NCBI GenBank assembly: GCA_015499995.1
Contig: JADNRV010000020.1
Location: 186,001 to 250,000, forward strand
DNA: 64,000 bases
Direction: 5' to 3'
Origin: Flammula alnicola
Taxonomy: Eukaryota; Basidiomycota; Agaricomycetes; Agaricales; Strophariaceae
Numbering within the stretch: position 1 is the first letter of the stretch; each line of letters opens with the position of its first letter. Below the pieces are notes generated by a model. The model had not been told where the DNA came from. It saw only the letters and a program-made list of their open reading frames with translations, and searched no databases. This document shows positions 34,100 through 44,024 of the stretch, in pieces. The position numbers and the translations under genes are program-made.

Positions 34100-35025
34100 A
34101 GTATTCGACAAGGGTCACGGCAAATCGCCTGCTTTGCTTGAACCTCTTTCGTTCCAAAAAATCCGCTCGGATTTCCAATCGGTCCCGCGAAATCTGGCTT
34201 GCTGGTCATTCCTAGACCAGAAAAAAATATCATTCGTAGACAACACAGAGAAAGTCTCTCGACCCGGGAATTCATGGGACGTCCTAGCCTCTGCTCGTCT
34301 GCGTATGCATTTTGTGGCGCCACTGCTCTGTGCGTGACTGTCACGATGGTCACGCGAAGTATTGGACCAATTTGGAGGAACCGAATCTCGTGAGTCATTC
34401 ACTTGTCCTCGTCCATGAGAGCGCTGATAGTCATGAACACTCAGAACAGAATATTGTGTGCCAGCATGACCAAGATCCGGTGTGATTCAAAACTCGAAAC
34501 CGACTAGAGCGATAGTAACCCCAAGAGTTCCGGCAAGGAATAGCACAGAGACTTCACGACCCGGATAGGAACTTGAAGCTTTTGGCGCAACACATTCCTG
34601 GAGTTCTTGAACCGTATAACACCAGCACTGGAGCAAAAAGAACCAGAGAACGACCAAAAACCCAATTACTGAACCTGAAAGCCTGTAACAGAGGCCCTTC
34701 GCCTCCATGTCGTTTAAGAACTTTGTCGAATGTCATCTTTGTAGCCCCCCTGTAAGAATCCAGAGGATTGGGAATATGCATCCACGGCGAAGACGCTGCC
34801 CAGACTCTCTCCGAGACAAAAGCAATACTGGTGTACACAATCTTTCGCGACCGAGCAGCCAATCAATCCTGGCTGAGTTCTCCTTCCCGGATAGAGTACT
34901 TCGTGGAGCCACTGGCAACCGATCCACGCGGTGGCGAAAAGCGAAAATAAATTTGGCACCACAGGAATTTGGTTCGCGGCTATGTTCGCTGCTCGGATGT
35001 GCTGCCAGTCCCGGTGTTTGAGCAT
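34100..35025 (-). pseudogene. Relic or gene of a multi-span membrane protein, copy 2
   Basis: From a possible ATG at 35025 the minus strand reads MLKHRDWQHIRAANIAANQI, then VPNLFSLFATAWIGCQWLHE and VLYPGRRTQPGLIG. This is a first membrane span with the HE-x-L-x-PGRR turn that parallels the SPEKKEID turn at 11.5 kb. Later comes GFLVVLWFFLLQCWCY, another span, then VSVLFLAGTLGVTIALVGFE, and VNDSR at the 3' end. These pieces are in different frames and I could not connect them all with introns. The gene is either multi-exon with unresolved joins or decayed. It lies about 1 kb from family S copy C, as copy 1 lies from family S copy B. Confidence 0.42.
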
Positions 35026-36269
35026 TGAACGCAAAGTCGCAGAAGAGCAGGCGGAAATATCGAAATGTTGAACGGCTATCGTCCTTGATTTATCGAGCAG
35101 CGAAATCGGACGGTCCTTGTTGAAGCATGCAAACTGCTCTAGTTTGATTTGGAAGAGTGCGGTGGCATGGTAAGACCATAATTGAGGCTAAGTGATTGAC
35201 TGCAGGATTCTCTTCTTCCAACAATCGTCGAATTCAAGGGCAGTGAGTGGTCCCGGTCAGCTTGCAAATGTCTTGAATGTCCTAAATATAGGGCTATGTA
35301 GGGATCGATGATGTGTGGGGGCAACTGCCGAAGAACCAGAATACTTGAAATAGGGGCGTGATCAGCACAAATAATATTATTATCAACGGCGAAAAGACTC
35401 TTTGCATCTTACACCACTCGTGCTTACCTATCAGCACCACCGCCGCATACGACATGTCGAGCAAAAGCTGTATCGGACCTGTCTCGAAAACGTGAAGAGT
35501 CTGCCAAACTCAAGTTACGACAAATAGTCCGAGTCAGTACAGCCGTCAGTAAAAATCAGAAGGCTAGAAAGGTTCTATGTAGTATGGCAGGAAACCTTTC
35601 TACTCCCCCTTTTTTTCGATGCAAAAGCGGCATGCGAATCCGGAGGCTCAAGTGGCAAAAGAAAGAAAACAGCATCCTCCGACTACGGCCCCCAGACCGA
35701 GCTCAAAGTCAAATGTTTTCCCCGCGTGCTCACACGCATATATTCAAAAGGCGTGTCCTCGAAATAGGTAGGCAGTTACGAGACCACATGGCACAGAGGT
35801 GAGATTTCTACCGAGAAAATCGTGGCGGGGTTCCTACTAATATTGCAACGTTTGCAGTATCGACTCTCCCCTTCCGACCTTTACCGATTACCATGTCTAC
35901 TATCCTCCTGTCAAGCATCCTGAGGAGCATGTCATTCTGAAGGGTGTTGGGCACTCGTTTTCAAGATTGACGTCGGGCCTGATTCATTGTGTCTGATCGG
36001 ATGACTGCATATTGGCCTAAAGTTCAATTGGATGCCAGTATTTTCCTTTGTCAAGAAACGAGGCCGTTATCGATTTATCTCCTCTCCTTCCGACCACGCT
36101 GACACGCTGCAGCTTTTATCACGAACGTCCAACCAGACAACTGCTAGACATTGCGGGCTGCAAGCCGGTAAGTTGATATCAATCTCTTTCGATGTGGATG
36201 GCAAAAACACGTGTGACTAAGAAGGAAATCCTTTGTCAAGTCACCTGGCGGAAAGACATCCAGGTATAA
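35026..36269. other. Accessory stretch with a possible F-box fragment
   Basis: At about 35090-35165 the plus strand reads SEIGRSLLKHANCSSLIWKS, which resembles the second half of the F-box family found at 17.7 kb. Stops and frame changes follow, so it would be only a fragment. The rest, including an open frame at 35584-35802, has no recognisable content. Confidence 0.3.
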
Positions 36270-37979
36270 AAAGGATGCTCATCTCGCGAAATGGAAAATA
36301 CCTGTGCTCCTTTACGATATTGTTGGGCATGTCGTCGCGGACTCCATCGACACTGCTATCACTTCTCCACCCCGACCTGCCTGGATGGTGCCTTACAGCG
36401 AACGGGCGATAGATATCGTTCGACAAGTCCTTTCTCTCCGCCGCTTGCAGCAGGGAATTCCGCACCCAGTGACCATTGGCTCTGACCGGAAAGAGTGGTC
36501 AGGCATAACTGCTGACGACTTTTGCGGTATCTCTTTAACAAATCCCGGGATTTTCAGCAGAAGGCGAGTGCCAGGGCACCGAACTCTAATGCCTCCCAGG
36601 ATGTAAATTGCGAGGTGGTCAGATCTCCTGATGGCCACGACAGGGAGGACGGAGACAGCGAAGGTGTCTGGGTCGATGAAGATGATCTGGACGACTATGA
36701 CTCCGACGAGGAAGATGAGAATGAAGGAGATGACGAAGGATCCGACGACCATAGTTTGAGCGGAAGCAGCCTGGACACCATCTCTACTGATTATGATTAT
36801 GAACCTGGTAATTATTCCGACGACGAGGACAATGACTCTGATTATGAAGAGAACGAACGAATCGAATTCTTTCGCGAGTGGAAAACCATCGAGTCGTACG
36901 AGAAGCTTCCCAAAAGTACCAAAAGTACCATCAGTCCCCTCCTTGCCGTCAACAGGGATCTCAGGCAACTGACGCTTAAGGTAGTTTTCGATGCAAAGCC
37001 ACAGCGGAGAAAGATGTCAGTCCTTCGTCAAATTACGGGGAACTTTCTTTTTCTAACTATTACTTTAGCATTACTAAAGAAATCAAATCGCTTCTACGCG
37101 ACCTTCGAAAACGCTATCGCATCGCACACACCCGCCCCTTCGGTTATATTCAACTCTGAATACAAGGGCCCACTCACTCCTCTAATAGACACATACCTGG
37201 GCCTATCCATAGCGGGGTATGCTTTGCGCAGCGTTCACAATACTCAATCGTTGATGAGCGACGATGTTGACGAAATGGTTAATCTGATGAAAGAGACCAA
37301 GTATCTTCCCATCCTTATCCCTCAATATGCTTTGAGTATTTGTATTGCTCAGAGGGCATACATTTACACATACGTTTCAAGAGATATCAGTTTCGTCCTT
37401 TTTTTTTCAAGAACTATCATCGCACTTGAGAGCTAACGTCTGTCATGATTTTAGACTTTAGTCGCCTGAAGTACTCGATAAGATAATCGAGAGCTACCAG
37501 GCAGCGATACGAATGAGCATGGGACCACGGAAGAAGCCCCGATTCACCTTCAAAGTGGTAAGCAACCACCTCTGTTCCTAGTTGTTCGTATCACTGATAA
37601 CTATTGTGATTTCAAAGGAGCATTGCCCCGCCTTCAGGAAGGCCGTCCACGATTTCCTTCTTTTCGACGACAAATATATGGACGAAGAGAAATTCTCCGA
37701 ACTACCACGCCCCCTGATCAAGGTTCTTTAATCTTAAGATTTAAATTTCTCATCACCTCTCACTCGATACAGGGCTGTGCGCTTAGAGTGTTACTGCAGA
37801 AGTTTTGTCGTCTCCGTGGTATTTCAGAGTATAGGAAGAACGAAGATATTCTTTGTGCCGCTCGAGAAGCGGGTATCTTGTTAGAGAGGTGGAAACGTCG
37901 TTCTGCTGCTTGCAAATTCTTTTATGTTGTTTTGCGATTTCTGACTTGCACGAAGCAATTACTGGATTGTTGTACGTAG
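36270..37979 (+). pseudogene. Decayed paralogue of the 4.3-5.9 kb F-box-like gene
   Basis: Block by block it matches the intact gene on the opposite strand: LLYDIVGHVVADSIDTAI, TSPPRPAW and GSDRKEWSGI at the start, then an acidic region. Next come LAVNRDLRQLTLKVVF, EIKSLLRDLRKRYRIAHTRP and GPLTPLIDTYLGLSIAGYAL. The last matching blocks are KKPRFTFKV, FRKAVHDFLLFDDKYMDEE and REAGILLERWKRR. No ATG is in frame with the first block; the nearby ATG at 36275 is in another frame. The frame changes again between the first block and the acidic region (near 36530), and once more near 37140 between HTRPFGYI and YKGPLTP. The acidic region itself stays open. Three separate lesions make a functional product unlikely. 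Confidence 0.75.
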
Positions 37980-38553
37980 TAGACCTATCAACGATACGAA
38001 ATGACAATGACAAAGTAAATATACGCTGATGTATTCGCAATATCATTGTTTTGACTCCTTATCCGCCTTTTCACTTGCACTTTACTCAGTACTAAGGAAA
38101 TGCTGAGTGAGTGAAAGCCCACTAAGTTCCCATGCCAGAGTCTCCAAATGCTCTCATTCTTCCATAACGCAATCATAACGCCTCGATCCAGCTGCTGGAA
38201 ATGCAACGTATCTCCGACCACCTCTCTCTACGACTCCTGACTAACCTTTGCTTTTTCGATGCACTCAAAGGCCAGGAAATTGGAATCCTGCAAGTTTGGG
38301 TTTAGCTTGGGTTTAGCGCTGGGCTGCGAGCTTGTGACAGATATGTGACCAGACGCGTCTGAGGCCCATTATTTGTTCGACGCGTGACGTCATGCCGCGA
38401 CCATCGCCATGGGGGCCAATATATCGAAATCAACGACTATAAAAGACCCTTGTTGCACCCTCTTTTCAACCACCACCATCCAAGCTCGAGAGCTCTCTAT
38501 ACCCTACTTCCCACTCTTCTCTCACATCACCCAACCACCACTTCAAGGACAAA
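37980..38553. promoter_or_regulatory. Upstream region of the poly-Glu protein gene, with CCAAT and TATA boxes
   Basis: CCAAT at 38416-38420 and CTATAAAAGA at 38438-38447, about 115 nt before the ATG at 38554, form a classical core promoter. The farther region has only short frames and a repeated tgggtttagc at about 38296-38318. Confidence 0.55.
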
Positions 38554-39315
38554 ATGGCTGGAGGTACGTGGCACGGCCTGGAGGAATGTTTAATATATAG
38601 TCAAAATTAATGGTTGTATGTTCTCAGGAAACAAACGTGGAGCAGAAGAATCCAATGACCACGATAATGCGCGAGTGACGAAGGTAGCAAGGACAGGAAA
38701 GAACGGCGGCCCTTCTCCCGCAAAGGGATCCAAGGCTGGCACCAAAAAGGCTCAAGCGAAGGTATTTGCCACCTATTTCGATCCTCCTTTGTGCCACCAA
38801 GCTAACATGCGCGCTCCGTGATCAGCTTAAACTTTCCCCGGCAGATTTCAAAGCTAAAGCTCTTCCTCTTCATGTCATCCTTACGCACACGCCTCCCAGC
38901 ATCGCCAAAGAAGGCGAGATCGATGGGGATGGCAAAGAAGAGAAGGCCGCAGACACTAGTGCAGGCGACGTCGGATTCATTGGAAACTTGACACTCGTGC
39001 CGAGTTCATTCAGCACTGGCAGCTATGGGTGGAAGGGCAGCAAACGAGTAACTGTTGAACTTCAAGCCGGGGACTCAGAAAGCGACGGAGCAAAAGAGAA
39101 AGTCCAGGTGATGCTGACGTATGTGATTTATCTACCGGCGAACTTGGAAAGATTACTTATTTCTCTTGCATTTAAGCATTAATGCGACAGTATTAGGAAG
39201 TAAACCAGAGAAAGAGGACACTGGCAAAGGTAAAAGAGGAAAGAAAGCCCAAGCGGAGGAGGAGGAAGAAGAAGAAGAAGAAGAAGGAGAGGTTGAAGAG
39301 CCAGAGGACGCGTAA
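38554..39315 (+). CDS. Conserved basidiomycete protein with poly-Glu tail, unknown function
   Basis: Exon 1 is only 10 nt (MAG); introns start at 38564 and after QAK and MLT; stop at 39313-39315. The first 45 residues are Lys-rich and polar (GNKRGAEESNDHDNARVTKV). A core domain follows: LPLHVILTHTPPSI, GFIGNLTLVPSSFSTGSYGW, KGSKRVTVEL and KVQVMLTINATVLGSK, which looks like a small beta fold. The C-terminus is Lys-rich and then an 11-residue run of Glu plus more acidic residues. I recall similar proteins (GSYGWKGSKR core) across Agaricomycetes annotated only as hypothetical. The basic-acidic tails hint at a nuclear, chromatin or chaperone role, which is only an inference. Confidence 0.75.
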
Positions 39316-39738
39316 TTAACGTTTAACGTTTATGCGAGCGCCTCACACCAGATTCTAATGTCTGTCACGACCATTTCTATTTGCTTTCGATACGTTTCTA
39401 CTCACGACCACAGTAACCTAATATGTAACAGATATATACTGAGCGCTCTTCGAGATAAATAATTCTGTATGGGCAAAGATACATTTCATGAAGGTGATTG
39501 GAAAGTCTGAAAGTGAAAATCTACTTGGTGGTAAATCTGAGACTGTGTCAACCTGAAATTTCGTCGCGAGTAGGGATATCGTTCCCAAATTCCAAAATAG
39601 TTTCTTCGAGCTCGACGTTGACTGGTGTATGCTGTGCGTGATGGCAACTATTTATATAGCTCTGGGAGTCAGTATAAGATGAACCAAGGTAAGCAAAGCG
39701 GGCGCCCAAGACCCCTTGAATAGTACTATACTTTGCCA
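39316..39738. other. Intergenic, no gene seen
   Basis: 3' flank of the poly-Glu protein gene and upstream region of an F-box gene. Confidence 0.4.
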
Positions 39739-40817
39739 ATGTCTGCAATCTCCGACTTTCCCATCGAGTTGCTAAAGTTTATCGCCAGTGACCTACCCAC
39801 AATCCACGACGTTCTATCTTTCTGCCTTGTCTCTCATAACTTCCACGATTCCGTACATTGCGATCAATTTGTCTTTCGGGTGCTCTTCCTTCGAACATAT
39901 GATCCTCCTAGAGAACCACACGAGTACGACTATACAACCTCGTTCCGCCGGCGGCATACCAATGCACACGAAGAGGATGTGCTGCGTGATATGATTCTAG
40001 GTATTATCTGTTCTCAGAGGATATTGATCACTCTGATATCATTCCAATGCCCGCAGATGCCCGTCCTGTTCGCGACCCACCTCTCTCAATAGCCACCTCC
40101 CCAAACATCGTACACCTATCTCGGATCCTTGCAAACCGTGATACACCACCAGAACTGGAAGGGCTGCTGTTCCCACTACAATTCCTGCCAAACATAAGTA
40201 TGAACACTAGCAAGGACATACCTCGCGGGAGCTCTCTCGAATTCCAGAGCAATGCATTCCAACCGTCAATCCTGCGCGAGTACCTAAACCGGACAGACGA
40301 GATCGCCAAACAGTTTGCAGAGCAACTAGACCCGCAATCACAAGAGAGATTCAGTGTCTTTGGCGCCCAAGCGCGGTCACACTTAGAACCATACGAATTC
40401 CCAAATTTTTGGGAAGGCGATGGACGAGGACCAGTCCCAAAGCGCTGGTATGGAGGTTACTTCCACTGCATGCCATTTCCGACGTGGACGCAGCGCTTGA
40501 GGCTTATCGACATGAAGCTCAAGTTTTCGCCGCAAGGAGTGTTCTCATCGAGTGGAGCAGATGTTGCTCAGTTTACGATCTCGCGGGGAAAGATAGGCGC
40601 AGTAGGCGCGGATGGGAGGAGGCGCGTGAATTGGCTTAAGGATTATGGTACCTATCATTGGCGGTATGAAGGCGTGATGGAATACGGGAATCAGAGAATT
40701 ATTGGCGTCTGGGGAAGTCCAGGACCAAATGAGACGCTGCTGGGATGGAATGGTTATGGAATCTTCATGTTTTGGGCGGTGCCTGAGGATGCACCAGATC
40801 TAGCAGGCAGGGGTTGA
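39739..40817 (+). CDS. F-box protein, 340 residues
   Basis: Exons 39739-40000 and 40057-40817, with a 56-nt intron ending CCCGCAG, keep one frame. MSAISDFPIELLKFIASDLP, then TIHDVLSFCLVSHNFHDSVH, is a standard F-box. A C-terminal domain of about 230 residues has many aromatic residues (WYGGYFHCMPFPTWTQRLRL, YGTYHWRYEGVMEYGNQRII, GVWGSPG). It resembles the lipocalin-like or beta-rich domain of other Agaricomycete F-box proteins that lack LRRs. The start is the ATG at 39739; a TTG six bases upstream is irrelevant. The probable role is a substrate adaptor of an SCF ubiquitin ligase. Confidence 0.78.
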
Positions 40818-41382
40818 ACATGACTTGGCCAAGGCCAAGGAGAATTTGGATCCGCACAAACCTGCTTCTGTCCCGAACTACAGTACTTATATAAAATATC
40901 TCCATGTCGACTCACGTATTTTCCAAGCATTGGTAGAATTCACGTAGATTGCGAAACTTCAATTATATCTTTTCTCTTTTTCTCGCAGACTCGCATTGAT
41001 GCCCTCGAGTTTGGGAACCAATTGGGACCAGCTATATATAGATCGACTGCTGACCAGCCGGCCGGGCGTTACACCGCGAATGGTTTCTTCGTTTCGAGCC
41101 TGTACAACCAGATTGGAGACGAAGCCCCAGTGTCACTTTCAGAAGAACAATCATAACTTCCTGCGCAACATACAAGATCACCTACCGGGTTTTGTAGGAC
41201 GTCGTTGTGAGGCGCAGTGGAGGCCAACACAACTGGGGCAGCATCGCCGACGGTAAACCCTCACATGTCCACCTTCCGATATCAGATTTCGGGTTCCACT
41301 ATATAAAACGAAGCCCTCCATTGACTTACTGTCATTGTCCCCTCGCAATCAACTTCTTTCTCGACTCCTCCACAACCAAACC
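40818..41382. other. Intergenic with orphan promoter/splice-site repeat
   Basis: This holds repeat copy 1 (40904-40991) and, at 41298-41309, ACTATATAAAAC, a TATA box about 80 nt before the next ATG. No gene is seen. Confidence 0.45.
40904..40991 (+). repeat. Direct repeat flanking the 41.4-kb gene, copy 1
   Basis: About 88 bp resembling 42187-42264: both start tgtcgactcac, share cacgtagattgcgaa and end ttttctcgcagact. Each copy is preceded by a TATATAA-like string within about 20 bp and ends in a pyrimidine tract plus CAG, like a 3' splice site. Confidence 0.7.
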
Positions 41383-42153
41383 ATGTCTGATGAGGCCTTC
41401 CCCAACGCCGAACAACTTTTCCAGCAAGCATTCGCGGCCGCGGACCCAGTACCTCTTTTGTTGCAGCTACTGAAGCAGCATCCAACTTACCCTGCTGTAC
41501 GTGAACTTGTGATCGACTACACCGAAGCAGTGGAAGAAGACCCCTCTCGTGGACAATCTCTCGCATCCGCCCTCGCCAGGTTGGGCGATTCCCCTGACGC
41601 ACCTACCTTCGGGATGGAGACACTCTCGTCCCTTATTGATCGCGAGTTGGCAGATCAGCACTTCAAGTTCTTCTATGGCAATAGCGTCTATGGCAATAGC
41701 GAGGTCAAGGAGTATGGTCCTAAAAACACGTACCTCCTCGACTCCCTCCTATCTGGCTTATCGCTCAAACACGGATTGACTTCAACCTCTGACCAGTATG
41801 CGGCCATTGATGAGGGCTTGGATGCCCCACATGGTTTGGACAATTCAGAGGTGTTGGTGGTGGGAGCGTGTATACAGCTGCTGCTTCATGGTTCCGAGAC
41901 CGTGACTGAGACTGCCGGGACTTACAGAAAGCCGGCGGAAGTGATTGCCTTGAAGCTGAAGGCCCAGGAGGTGGCGGGAACTGTGAAGGATCCACATGCG
42001 ATTCAAGTATTGGAGGTATGCAATTTATTTCACAACAAAGAAGTAGGCTAATCTAGTGTACAATAGCTGACGATTTCGCATGCCGAGACTGGCTTCAAGC
42101 CGGAAAACGATCGTGATGACGCCTGGGCTCTCCTTTTTCCATCGAAGTCATGA
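41383..42153 (+). CDS. 239-residue protein of unknown function
   Basis: Exons 41383-42015 and 42067-42153, with a 51-nt intron (GTATGC...CAATAG). MSDEAFPNAEQLFQQAFAAA opens a soluble, mostly helical protein. A short internal repeat, YGNSVYGNSEV, comes from a duplicated ctatggcaatagc at 41678-41702. The last exon reads LTISHAETGFKPENDRDDAW and ends ALLFPSKS. There is no signal peptide or membrane span and I do not recognise a domain. A TATA box lies 80 nt upstream. The gene is bracketed by two copies of an 80-90 bp direct repeat, so it may have been duplicated or inserted with its flanks. Confidence 0.65.
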
Positions 42154-42612
42154 AGTAGGAGAGGTTCGACCGTATATAAGGTCTCGTGTCGACTCACATA
42201 GTTTCCAAACATCACGTAGATTGCGAAGCTTCAATCATATTTCTTCTTCTTTTTCTCGCAGACTTGCAGTTTGGCAGAGCTAACAAGAAATCTTTCCCCT
42301 TTTAAAATAGACGCGCCTATAGCAGATCGTATAATGCCTGCCAATGGGATCTTTCTGGACTTGAAAGATAGAACAGATATACATCCCGAAAACAGAAGTA
42401 ACGGTGTAGTACGTGCGTTTTGGAAAATTTGGCAATAGGCGCGGGCAGGTCAACCCTGATAGGGACCTTAATTTAATCAGTCAGAAAAGTTGAATCCTCG
42501 AAAGAGCCCTGCCCAACGAGTGTACTGCGGATCAGAGGCAGAGACAGAAACGTGGGAGGGAGCGCTTGAATGTTGCAATTTTATGTGCATTAACAGGGTA
42601 GAAAGTATGGTA
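42154..42612. other. Convergent 3' flanks with repeat copy 2 at 42187-42264
   Basis: See the repeat at 40904. No gene is supported. Confidence 0.45.
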
Positions 42613-43601
42613 TTACATGTCAAATTCGAAATCGGAGTCCGAGTCGTCACCTTTCCTTTGTGACGATCTGATATTTCGCTGAGGGCGTGCATTGGTCGAG
42701 GTTGCGGCAGAGCGCATCCTTGAAGAGGGGTCATCATCCTCCTCTTCGAGATCATCCTCGTCCTCGTCATCGCGACGCTCCGGAGCTGGGCCTGGCCTGT
42801 CAGGAAGGTCGAGGGCGCCTGTGACCAGCAGAATGGCCTCAAGTTCTGTATTTGGCGGATGTGAGTTTTGCATATCAGAGCACAGAGATAAGATGATTAC
42901 CTTCGAGACGACGCTCCTTGTCAGCACCCCAGGCGACGATTTGATTCCGGATATCGCCCTTTCTGTATACAATGATCATGGGGACACGGGAATCAGGAAG
43001 GTTAGGGATACATTTGTCCCCCACGATGGAGACGAATTTGGTGCGTGTATATCGTTGTGCGAGCGTTCGAATGTGTTCGAACGCACGTTCGCTTCTGGGC
43101 AACCTATTCGTTTCACAGTATCAGAAAGTCAACAATAACGCTACAACACTGAAGGAACGCACCCATCTTTATACAAGAAACACACGACACCCGTTCCCTT
43201 TTCATTGTCATCGTCTTCTTCATCCACCTTGCTGGCATCTGTGACTTCGCGCGTGTAGTCTTCCCTTCCGATGGGATACACTCGTCCGAAACGTGCCCTC
43301 GCTTGGTCTTTTCGCTCTTCTGCCAGTCGTTTCTTCCTGTGCAATGCGATGATACGCTCGGTTTCATCGTCTGGTGCGTCCTCGCTGAGCTCCTGCAACT
43401 CCTTCGGTGTGAAGTCATTCAAGAGGGCGTCCAGCGTCGGCGACGGTGGGGGAGATGGTGTCGGCGGAGTGGGCTCACGAGGTGGTAGGATACCATGTTT
43501 TCGCAGAGCGTCGTTACTTTTGTTCTCTTTTAGTGCACCTGATATGCTCTAAGTCGCAGAACAACTCACAATTCTGTATCTTCGTTCGGGTTTACGGCCA
43601 T
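42613..43601 (-). CDS. Phosducin-like protein (Plp1 type), thioredoxin fold
   Basis: Exon 1 is short (MAVNPNEDTE), joined to FNDALRKHGILPPREPTPPT. Next come the helical N-terminal part (LNDFTPKELQELSEDAPDD) and a conserved stretch, FGRVYPIGREDYTREVTDAS, then the thioredoxin-like core (VVCFLYKDG, then LPRSERAFEHIRTLAQRY, FVSIVGDKCIPNLPDSRVPM and IRNQIVAWGAD). After a last intron the acidic tail RRDDEDEDDLEEEDDD leads to SSRMRSAATSTNAR and ends SDSDFEFDM, stop at 42613-42615. The protein matches phosducin-like proteins that work with the CCT chaperonin in folding G-beta subunits and tubulin. The exon 1 junction was set by the family sequence (acceptor ACAAAAG). Confidence 0.85.
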
Positions 43602-44024
43602 CGTTGCTGATGAAGGAAGATTAATCGCAATCGAAGTTGTCGGACGATGAAAGTGGGAAAATGACCTAGTGTTGTCGGTTTCCCTTATTACTCTTGGAGA
43701 CAGGTGATAAGTAGTAGGGAAAGGCCTGCGGATGAGTTTACTAGCTTTGACATTCTGCGGAATAGACTACGAGAGCCTCGGCCATTAATGCCAATCCGAT
43801 TCGCTTGAAATAACTACGTAAATCATGTGATTTATGAGGAGGCTTGCCAGAATTCACACCACTGTTGATTGCAACTGTCAACCAACTTCCAAGGCATATG
43901 AATGGAAGCCTTCCTGATTATCTTCAACCACGACGGTCGACCTGATTCATCTATCGAGTGCGTCTGCCCTTCGAGACGCGCAAACGTCGATTGAAACTTC
44001 GAGTTAGGTCTGTGATAATCGAAG
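43602..44024. promoter_or_regulatory. Divergent promoter region of PLP1-like and Dicer genes
   Basis: 423 bp between two start codons facing away from each other. No TATA box stands out. Confidence 0.5.

Noticed and set aside
37081..37140. KKSNRFYATFENAIASHTPA reading in the 36.3-kb copy
   Set aside because: The homologous reading in another frame (EIKSLLRDLRKRYRI) matches the intact paralogue, so this one is a shadow produced by the frame lesion.
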